This document shows, piece by piece, positions 56,044 through 64,000 of a DNA stretch of 64,000 nucleotides. The DNA comes from Globodera rostochiensis (taxonomy: Eukaryota; Nematoda; Chromadorea; Rhabditida; Heteroderidae), in assembly GCA_018350325.1 (NCBI GenBank), contig JAEVLN010000011.1, positions 2,228,449 through 2,292,448 on the forward strand. Reading direction: 5' to 3'. Position 1 is the first letter of the stretch. Each line of letters starts with the position of its first letter. The notes under the pieces are model-generated. The model did not search any database. It was not told the DNA's origin and was given only the letters and a program-made list of their open reading frames with translations. The position numbers and the translations under genes were made by a program.

Positions 56044-59000
56044 GGAGACGGGCACTAGACGATCACAGATCGCCGATGTTTCAGATGATGGGTTTGTCGG
56101 TCTCCAGTTTGAACCAATTCTTTCGGTTGCCCCCAATGGGTTTTGGCTACAGTCAGCAAACAAACTTTTTTCCCATTCTTCCATACCCCCAGGGGGGGAG
56201 GGTTTTTTCCCATTCTTCCATACCCCCCGGGGGGCCGTTTTTGTCATAAAGACTGAGGATAAAAAGGGGAGAATTTTTTGACGCCTAAAAGTTAAATTGA
56301 AACAAATTCAACGAACACATAGCAATCAGAACCCTGAATCTGAGCCTGAAACCTTTTGCTTAAGAAGCCCAATTGAGACAATTCCATTCGATTATTCTTT
56401 TCTCGTCCATTCAACCATTTCAATTTCTCACTTTTCTGCATTCCATCACATAAATATTGTTGTTCAATTTATCATTAAAATCGCCCATTTAATTATATAA
56501 AATTGAATTTTATGCATTATTATGTCAACCAATGAAATTATTTTGTTCTAATTTTTTTTTGGAGTACAATGAAAGAAGCGACGACAAAATGTCCGGTAGC
56601 GGTGAAAACGACAAAAGGTCCGGCAAATTCTATGGAATTGCTATTTACGTGGTTTGAAAATTTTATAATAATAATTTTTCGAAAATATTTGAAATGAATG
56701 CAATTTTGGGCCTCTCTCAAATGAAAATAATTTAAATATGAAAAGGTGTAAATGACAATTATTGTACTATGCTTTTGTGAACTAAAATGCATTTATTGTC
56801 CGGTTGAAATTAAAATTCACAAATTCTTACACCGAATTTGACTCCGATGATCCGTCGGAATCCGTTATAAAAAGGGGGGGGGCGTTGATCAGAGTGATCA
56901 GAAACTAAGGTCCTTCAGCATTTTTGCCTGCGCGTTGAAGCGATGTCGAAAAGGAAATTGCGATTTGAAAATCCGGTTTAAATAATATTGCCAAAAAAAG
57001 ACGATTACGATATTCAATTTAAAATATTTAAAAATCTATTATTTCCGATATCAGCAGATAACAAAAAAAAAGCTGCATTTTTTTTTGCAAAAAAACAATA
57101 GGAAATATTGATTGTACAATAAGCATTTTAACGATGTAATTTATAATAAAATGGTCTAATTAATTTGTGTTATGACATTTTAATAGCCCAATTCTCATTT
57201 AACGCATAAAACATTTAATAAAAACAAATTTTAGCGCATTTTTTAGGTTTGTTTTCCAAAATTGGGCTTTGACTGTTAGCAAATTTAGCCAATTTGTCCC
57301 TCCCTCGGCATTTTGCCTTTTCCTTCTCAATTTCAATTTCAATTTTGGCTATTTTAATTTATTTATCTCCGCCCCCTCCCCAATTCATTCATCCATTTTT
57401 CTTCTCCCAAAATTCGCATCGAATTACCCGCATTCATTCATCTTTCACTCCCCCCCCCCCACGTCCCCGGAGGGCAATCCAATTCATAAATTACCCCCAA
57501 TTCTTCGGCCCCCAATTTGCATAATATTTTTATTTGTTCCCCACCTCATCGCCTCTCATATTGCCCGGATTGTGAACCGCCGCACATTCGGCGACTTTTG
57601 CAGTGACACAATGGCACAATTTTGTTGCTTTCATTTAGATTGGCATTTGCCGATGATCCCCCAAAGTCATGGGGAATTTAAAAAACATTGCCCCATTTTG
57701 TATTTAATTTTTTTGCACTAAATTCGGGGTTTAGATTTTTATTTAACTGTAAATTATTTTATATTTTGATAAAGTTTTTTCAATTTCCAACATTTGAGGA
57801 GCTTCCACGGAGAATGATGATGAGCTTTTGTTCATCCCATCCATGGCACTACCGTTTCCCGCCCCCTCCCTCAAATTCATCCCCTCGGGCCAATCAGCCC
57901 ACATACCCCGGGGGGATGTGCAACTGTCGGTCGGACATCGCTTTTCCCCCGGGCATTGTCATCATTTATTTTTAACAATGGGCGACTCCACGGCCCAAAT
58001 GCCAAACAACTTGTTCAGACCGCCGCAAAATCGGATAAGGCGTGAGGGGGGGGGGGGGGGGGGGGCGGGACGCATGCCGGGGGGCCCCAAAAGATTGCCC
58101 GAGAGATTAGCAGCCCCCCCCCAATTCGACATAATTTAAGCAGCATTAATTTCTCCTAAAAGGTGTAACGTCCAATTTTACATCAGAAAACAGTTTCTTT
58201 TCGAGGACAACTTTTTTTTAAAAAGGTTTGACCCAAAAACTTTACGCCCCCGGTGGGATTTGTTGTCGACCTCCACCTCTCTATTTAAACAAAGAAGCAT
58301 TAATTAAATAGTTTTCATCGTTTTGAGGATTAACCATTCAAATTTGTATGCTTCAAATAGATTTTTGTTGTTTTTGACAGGATAGGGATAGGCAGTGGGA
58401 TGGTGGGATTATCTGGCCAATGAGCTCAAAAAGCAAATTTTGAATTTTGGATTGAGCGATTATCTGCTCTTTTGGCACTTTGGCTTCCCATGCATTCATC
58501 TTATTTCCCGGACCCATCGCATCCCCCCCTCTTTCTTCAGTTTGCCCCCCCCCCAATCGGTGCCAATTCCCCACGGGGTGATCCGTTAAATGTTTTAGGG
58601 CCATAATCTGCTTACCCTTGCCCTCTTCGCCCACCAGAGAAAATGCCAAATCCCGAAAAAGTGCCAATGTCCCCTTTTGCAGCGGCACTTCCCCTCCCCG
58701 CCGCTCCGAACCTCCACTTTTTAAGTTAACCCCTCAAAAGTTTCTACACATACTGTACCCAGCTATTTACGTTTGCCTATAATTTTATATAATGGTATTT
58801 AAGTGCCAAAAAGGGTTTAGTCGAGAAAGGTACCATCAAAAGCACAAATTTTCACGTTTTTATTAATTTATTCCATCAAAAAGCATTCGCTAATCATTTT
58901 TTGGAAAAATTTTTTTTTTCCAAATATTTTAGTTCGTTTTTCAAAACGATCGGATGTCTGACTGATCTCCTTTTTTTCATTGTGACAAAGAATGGAAGAG

Positions 59001-59573
59001 CATACTGTATTCTGTTGATTGGCTGTTCCAAATGATAATTTTCCCAATTTCTTCTATAAAAACTTTAACTCTAACGGAATACTTAAATTAAAAATAGATA
59101 AACATATTTTGGGTTTCAAAAACCCGGCGAAACCCCGGAAAATTTAAATTACCAATAAATCTTAACAAAAACCCTTTCTTTCTACTTTGTTAAAAAGTGC
59201 TGAATTTCTTCAAAATTATTTGTGGTGACAGAAAATAAAATTTGACTTTTATTAATTAAATGTTTTTTTTGAGTTGGAAAAGTGTCTTTTTGCTTAATCC
59301 ATCAGCCACTAATCGAAACAAATAAGTCGGGGGATATCCCTTTGATTATTTATTCGCCTCAAGACAAATCTGCAAAAGTGGGGGGGGGGGGAAGAATTAG
59401 GCGATCGACCACCGACTGCATTAGTTGATCAGAGATTATAAGGGTGGGAAGAGTGCCCGTCCGATCATTTAAATATTATTTATTTGTTTGGATCAACTTT
59501 TGTCAGAGTTTACCTTTTACATTTAAATTGCTCTTTCAGCTTTTGCTAATTTGTAGTTTTGGAGCCTTTTTTG
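56044..59573. other. Intergenic upstream of UNC-4
   Basis: No gene is supported; frames at 57.3-58.1 kb are Pro/Ser/Phe low complexity. It contains a GGGGG-centred duplication near 56.16-56.24 kb (CCCATTCTTCCATACCCCC twice) and G/C runs at 56873, 57450, 58047 (about 18 G), 58547 and 59379. It is probably the regulatory region of the homeobox gene. Confidence 0.5.
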
Positions 59574-62182
59574 ATGATGGACTTTTTCCCCCCGTCAATT
59601 AGCAACGATGGCGAACCGTCGCCACCGCTGCTGCAGCTGAACCCGTTGTTGTTGCTGTTGAACCTGCAGCAACAACAACAACAACAACAGCAACAGAATG
59701 CCACGGCGCCGAAGAGCGGCGGCCAAAGTGAACAATTCCATCAAACAATGCCGTCATACTCAGCAGCCCTTTTGGCCTCAATGATGTCCAACACCAGCAA
59801 CCAAACAACAAATTCTATCGCCTCTACCCGTAGGCATTTCTTCGATACTGATTGTGTCCGCCGATATTGGACAAACGGGCATTTCAGAAATTATACGGAT
59901 TTGAATCAGAAAAACGCCAATCAATCAAATTCAATCAATAACCCCCTTACTTACTGTATGTGCAGAACCACCGATGGCTAGCAGTCCAAGCAGCAGCTCC
60001 GAAGAATGTCTGCTGAATGTTACGAATTCGTCGACAATGTTCGAACTCGCCGAAACGGACGGCGGCTGCTCGACTTTAACGCCTCCCCCGCAACTGCCAC
60101 GCTTTGACGAAGACACGCAACAGCCTCAACATTCCATGCCAAATCGGGTGATTTGCTGTTTCTTTGAATATTCAGCCGATCATTGACACTGCGGCATTTA
60201 AATGATCAGACATTCAGAAGAGCTGAAATCAATGAAAGCTTCTTATCTTCTTAGTTAATTTATTGCTAATTTGATCGTTTCAGCAGCTGATCAATGGATG
60301 TTACAACAATCAATTTGCTCAGTTTGCCAACTTTGGAGTCGATCAAAATTTGCACAACAACCAATGCCCGTCACTGACGACTTTTCTGGAGCGATTCCTT
60401 CTCCAACAAAATCATCGGACATTTGCAACAAATGTTTTGGCAGAGCAGCAAAATCGAGAACAGGAGCAGCAGCAGCAAATAGAGCACACGGAAAGCCCAA
60501 ATTCGAGCAGTTTATCTTTGATGGGACAACAGAAGGCGGCAAACAAAGAGGACAGAATCGGAAAGTCCGGTGAGTTCTTTGGCCTTCAGAGATTCCGTGG
60601 CCTCGGAATTCACAGATTCCGTATTTTACCTCTACTAATTTGAGTGCATTGACGGGAATTTGGGTCCCATTTCTGACAACAAGTTCTAAACGTATCTGAA
60701 TGGCATAACAAAACATTCAATTAAACTCAAACATAAACATTTGATTTCAGCCATTAACAACTGTTCACTGTCCGAGGCGGCGAAAAGACGTCGAACGCGG
60801 ACAAACTTCACCAATTGGCAACTGAACGAGTTGGAGAACGCGTTCGAGTCCAGTCACTACCCCGACGTATAAAATAAACAAAAATAATTTTAAATAATTC
60901 AATTTTTTTTTGTCAAATTTTAAGGTGTACATGCGAGAAGCGCTTGCAATAAAGCTGGACCTGCTTGAATCCCGAGTGCAGGTGATCAGCATTTTTAATA
61001 AATATATTTCCAATCAACATTAACAATCGGATTTGGTAGAATTTATTTTTATGCAAATTTAATTCTGTGCATTTTTATTCCCCCCCCCCCCCCCACATTT
61101 CACTCATTTGGAGTGAAATGTGTTTGAAGAATGATAAATTCATTCATTCATTTTGATGGGTCTTTAATGGATTTAGACGGGAAGAGTTATGAGTGCCGAA
61201 GATGTGCCACTCAGATAAGGGAGGGCCAATTTTGGCCACAAATAATCGAATAATCCAATTGGACCCCCGGGGCGAAACAATCGCCGGGGGGGCAAAAGGC
61301 CGTCAAAGAGAGGGAACGGACGGACGGAAAAAGATAAAATACTTTTCATAAATCAGAGGGTAATTTGGCGGGGATTTGGGGGGTCATTTGAAGGGTGAGC
61401 CAAATGAGAAGATAAAATGGCAATTTGAAAATGCCGGGGAAACAAATTTTGTATTTTTTAATTGCTTTTTTAACTGATGAGTCCAGCAGCATATCCTAAA
61501 ACCAAAAGCTCTAAGCTTTTTTTTTATTTCCCAGGAGTTTTAATTGTTAAAAAATACATTTTAAAAATCAATTATCTACATATTAATTATGTGTAAGTTG
61601 TTACCAGCGGCTTTCAATTCGGAACTTTTAATTAGAAAACTTTTAAAATTAATTGAATCCCCAATAAATTAGTAAAAATAAACTTCAGGTGTGGTTTCAG
61701 AATCGGAGGTCAGTAAAGAGTTTTTAGTTTAATTTATCGCAAAAAATGATTAGGGCTAAGTGGCGTAAGAAGGAGCATTGTGGACACGGACTCGGAGATG
61801 ATCAGACGCAGAAATGCCCCGGGGCAACTGGAGATCAGCGGGACGAAGTCAGCAGCCCCTCGGGTCTAATGAGGACGGACGGCAACGGAATCTCTGGCAA
61901 ATTGGTGCCATTCTCCGTCGAATCCTTGCTGGCAGCATCAAGGTGAAAATATTAAAAATGCCATCCCCCCCCCCTCCCCTAATGACTGAATGATTGGACC
62001 CTGAAAATTTCAGAGTGCCTCGGGGGCGACGTCCGAATGCCAAATACCCGCGGGTGCAGGCATGCAAAGGCATCTCGCCTTTCATGTTCCCGGTGTTTCC
62101 GATTACGCAACCCGTCGGCCAAACCATTCGACAGGACCAGCGGCAGAAGGCGGCCGATCAGCGGGCCAAACTTTCGCATTGA
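59574..62182 (+). CDS. unc-4: UNC-4-type paired-like homeodomain transcription factor
   Basis: DNA-binding regulator; C. elegans UNC-4 sets motor-neuron synaptic identity. Exons 59574-59829, 59966-60147, 60284-60569, 60751-60866, 60925-60981, 61689-61708, 61754-61942 and 62014-62182 close in phase to 424 aa. The homeodomain spans exons 4-7: KRRRTRTNFTNWQLNELENA, FESSHYPDVYMREALAIKLD, LLESRVQVWFQNRRAKWRKK. SSHYPDVYMREALA and LLESRVQ are UNC-4/UNCX hallmarks. The N-terminal region has a poly-Gln tract and a Ser-rich stretch; the C-terminus has KLVPFSVESLLAASRVP and ends AKLSH. An exon of 20 nt (61689-61708) encodes VWFQNRR. A tract open in frame at 59830-59965 is treated as intron 1. Confidence 0.95.
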
Positions 62183-63009
62183 TCAGAAATTTAAATTTTT
62201 TGAGAATGATCTCAGTTTAATGATCCAGTGAAAATAGGTATATATTTCAAGACATTTGGGACCTGGTCACTTTGTATGTGCTGAGTTTCTTCGATAGGGA
62301 ATTAGTCGCTTTTGCTTTTTGATCCAAAAATTGGAATGTTTTGTTGCCATATTTTGTTCTTTCCCGATGATTATTCTGCTGCTTTGTGAAGCATTTTTTG
62401 GCCGAGCCCGTTTTTGGTCTAATTTTGGAAAAATCAAATCGGAAAAAAATATTTTGTTCGATGGTTAAAAACGAATCACAGTATCTTGAAAATAATTAGT
62501 TGGAATGTGATACTGTATAATGTTCAGTTTTTGGTATATGCCGGCGTTGGAAGGATCGGTCGGTCGGTCGGTCGCAATGAATCTGCTGGATGATCTCTTG
62601 GCTCGTTCGTTTAGTGCAATTGCTCACTTCCGATATATAAACGAGATCATTTTTGTGTTTCAACAGTTAAATAAAAACAAATTGGAGATGTTCAATTAAT
62701 GAATGAATTGGTGGGTGGGTGGGGGGTCTGTATTGTGTTTAGGTAAAGAATAATGAATGGGTAGTGGAGGGGGGGGGGATTTGATCAGTGATCAATGATT
62801 AAATTAGACCTCTCCGAGTGGCTTGTATGATCACTGCGTTTTGATCAGTGATCAAGGATTAAATTTGCGCTAGCCTTGTTTTATGGAAGCAAAAAAAGAA
62901 ATTAAAAAATGTCCGCCACTTTGCCGAGGTCTAATTTACACATTTTCCCAAATTTTTTCTTTCAATTCCTTCGCATTCGCTGATCCTCTTACTCAGTATG
63001 GGCCCGGTT
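62183..63009. other. Convergent intergenic spacer
   Basis: Contains a GGTC/CGGT microsatellite at about 62555-62572, a G-rich stretch near 62.71-62.78 kb, and a duplicated segment near 62.78 and 62.84 kb starting TTGATCAGTGATCA. No gene is supported. Confidence 0.6.
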
Positions 63010-63531
63010 TCATGCCAAAAACATGCAGTCGTCGTTCACCGGGTCCAAATACGCCTCCGTTTGGCATGCCGCCGTGCCGCCCCGCAAACGGACGCACTTT
63101 CCGGTGTGTTTCTCCACCTAATTGGGTTCAAAATATGCCATTTATACAAAATTGGGTTGTGCCGTGCCTACCTTTTGCACTTTGATGGTGCAGGTCGTCT
63201 TTTCTTGGCTCTCCCGTTCTGTCGCAGAATCGTCCGGCTCATCTTCAGTTCCTGCTCGTACTGTTCGTCCTCCTTGCCCAGCCGCTTCGGCGCCGTTCTT
63301 CGGCTCCTTGTACGTCTGCACCCAACCGCCCGCGCTCTTTCTGATCTTTTGCTGCTGCTGCCCAAACGCCGACTCAATTCCGCGCAACTCCGAAATTGCA
63401 CTGGCCGCGGCCATCTTCTGCTGACTGTCAACGATCAGCATGATCATCACAAGGGAAAGCGCGAGGAAAAGCCAAAATTTGTTGTTGTTATAATGCTGGT
63501 GAACGTGGTATACTGTAGTTCCTGCGGCCAT
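63010..63531 (-). CDS. Small membrane-anchored or secreted protein
   Basis: Exons 63172-63531 and 63010-63117 join in phase 0 to 155 aa. A short N-terminus is followed by one hydrophobic segment FWLFLALSLVMIMLIVD (signal anchor), then an Ala/Gln-rich and acidic linker (FGQQQQKIRKSAGGW, TEDEPDDSATERE). The C-terminal part has four cysteines: TCTIKVQK, GKCVRLRGG, ACQTEAYLDPVNDDCMFLA. It suggests a type-II membrane protein with a small disulfide-bonded domain. Family not recognised. Confidence 0.65.
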
Positions 63532-64000
63532 GATGCACTACGGTAGAAGGGATACGGTAATGCAACGGAAGCAAATGTGCGCGCAAAGCAGAGACGATAG
63601 TCGTAGTAATTGAATCTTTAAAAGAAATGCCATTTATTTTGACATATCCAAAAGCCGGTAGTGTCCGAAAGCCTTACATTTCTTGTCCGGTTTAGTGCCA
63701 CCCTACCCAAGTGAATGAATGAATGTTTGTGGGTGGTATAAATGTGGCGGGGGGGGCGGTGTCGAAGATACTTTCGCCTCGGGGGGCGGGGAAAGGTGCG
63801 CGATGACATTCAATTTGCGCGGCTGTCAATAATAATGACGACAATTGTCAGCCGATGGGCGGGCGGCACTTTTTTTGTGGCGCCAAATTAATTAGTTTAT
63901 TTGTTCCAGCAGTAAAAGTGTAATAATATATTTATGATCATGAAATGACTGACCTATGGCCAGACGATGTTTTTGTCATTTTTTGGCAAAAAAAAGTACT
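63532..64000. other. 5' flank of the small membrane protein gene
   Basis: No gene is supported. It has G-rich short runs near 63750-63790 and AT-rich sequence to the window end. Confidence 0.5.

Noticed and set aside
57269..58139. Several plus-strand frames of 76-150 codons
   Set aside because: Phe/Pro/Ser-rich sequence from C-rich DNA, with no conserved motif or splice pattern.
59830..59965. Open continuation of UNC-4 exon 1
   Set aside because: It reads to a stop soon after; splicing it out from a GTAGGC donor restores the frame of the next exon.
219..63531. Operon organisation
   Set aside because: Adjacent genes are on mixed strands or separated by more than about 300 bp, without close same-strand runs.

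Overview
The window is nuclear DNA of a nematode: gene-sparse, AT-rich and intron-dense, with small spliced genes, long intergenic stretches, satellites and homopolymer tracts. The gene set (UNC-4-type homeodomain protein, rapsyn/RPY-1, metabotropic glutamate receptor, MATH-BTB protein, divergent 7TM chemoreceptor, MEC-9-like Kunitz/EGF protein, cytosolic HSP90) is that of a nematode. At least four introns in well-conserved genes start with GC instead of GT. I recall an unusually high GC-AG fraction in cyst nematodes (Globodera/Heterodera); a plant-parasitic tylenchid is therefore my best guess, but this is inference.

Layout. 0.2-3.4 kb (-): an SLC7/LAT-type amino-acid transporter in 11 exons, with two unusual V-arm tRNA genes nested in its last intron; a third copy lies at 4.3 kb. 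4.9-11.1 kb (-): a metabotropic glutamate receptor. 11.1-14.9 kb: intergenic, with a 40-bp satellite. 14.9-16.8 kb (+): a MATH-BTB protein. 17.4-21.7 kb (+): two diverged tandem copies of a Cys-rich, probably GPI-anchored (Ly6-like) protein, separated by a 43-bp satellite and a 36-bp minisatellite; the first copy looks broken. 22-23.3 kb (-): a serpentine receptor. 25.4-26.1 kb (-): an unrecognised Q-rich protein. 27.2 kb (+): a small secreted protein running into a degenerate satellite that also ends a Helitron fragment at 28.2-29.2 kb (-). 29.6-30.3 kb (+): small proteins, one with two membrane segments. 30.7-31.7 kb: three foldback elements side by side. 32.1-35.7 kb (-): HSP90 in 12 exons with a heat-shock element upstream. 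36.8-37.4 kb (+): a small basic membrane protein. 38.0-39.4 kb (+): a GILT-family thiol reductase. 42-46.9 kb (+): a secreted multi-Kunitz/EGF protein. 47.4-49.8 kb (-): a sarcosine/pipecolate oxidase-like flavoenzyme. 51.6 kb: an intact hAT-type MITE with a perfect 8-bp target duplication. 52.2-55.0 kb (+): rapsyn. 55.4-56.0 kb (+): an acidic unknown protein. 59.6-62.2 kb (+): UNC-4 homeodomain protein. 63.0-63.5 kb (-): a small type-II membrane or secreted protein.

Several genes belong to neuromuscular and sensory biology (mGluR, rapsyn, UNC-4, MEC-9-like, chemoreceptor). They are on both strands with separate intergenic regions, so I see no operon. Exon boundaries for the SLC7, HSP90, MATH-BTB, UNC-4 and Ly6-like genes were worked out by hand so that the reading phases close; other models are approximate.
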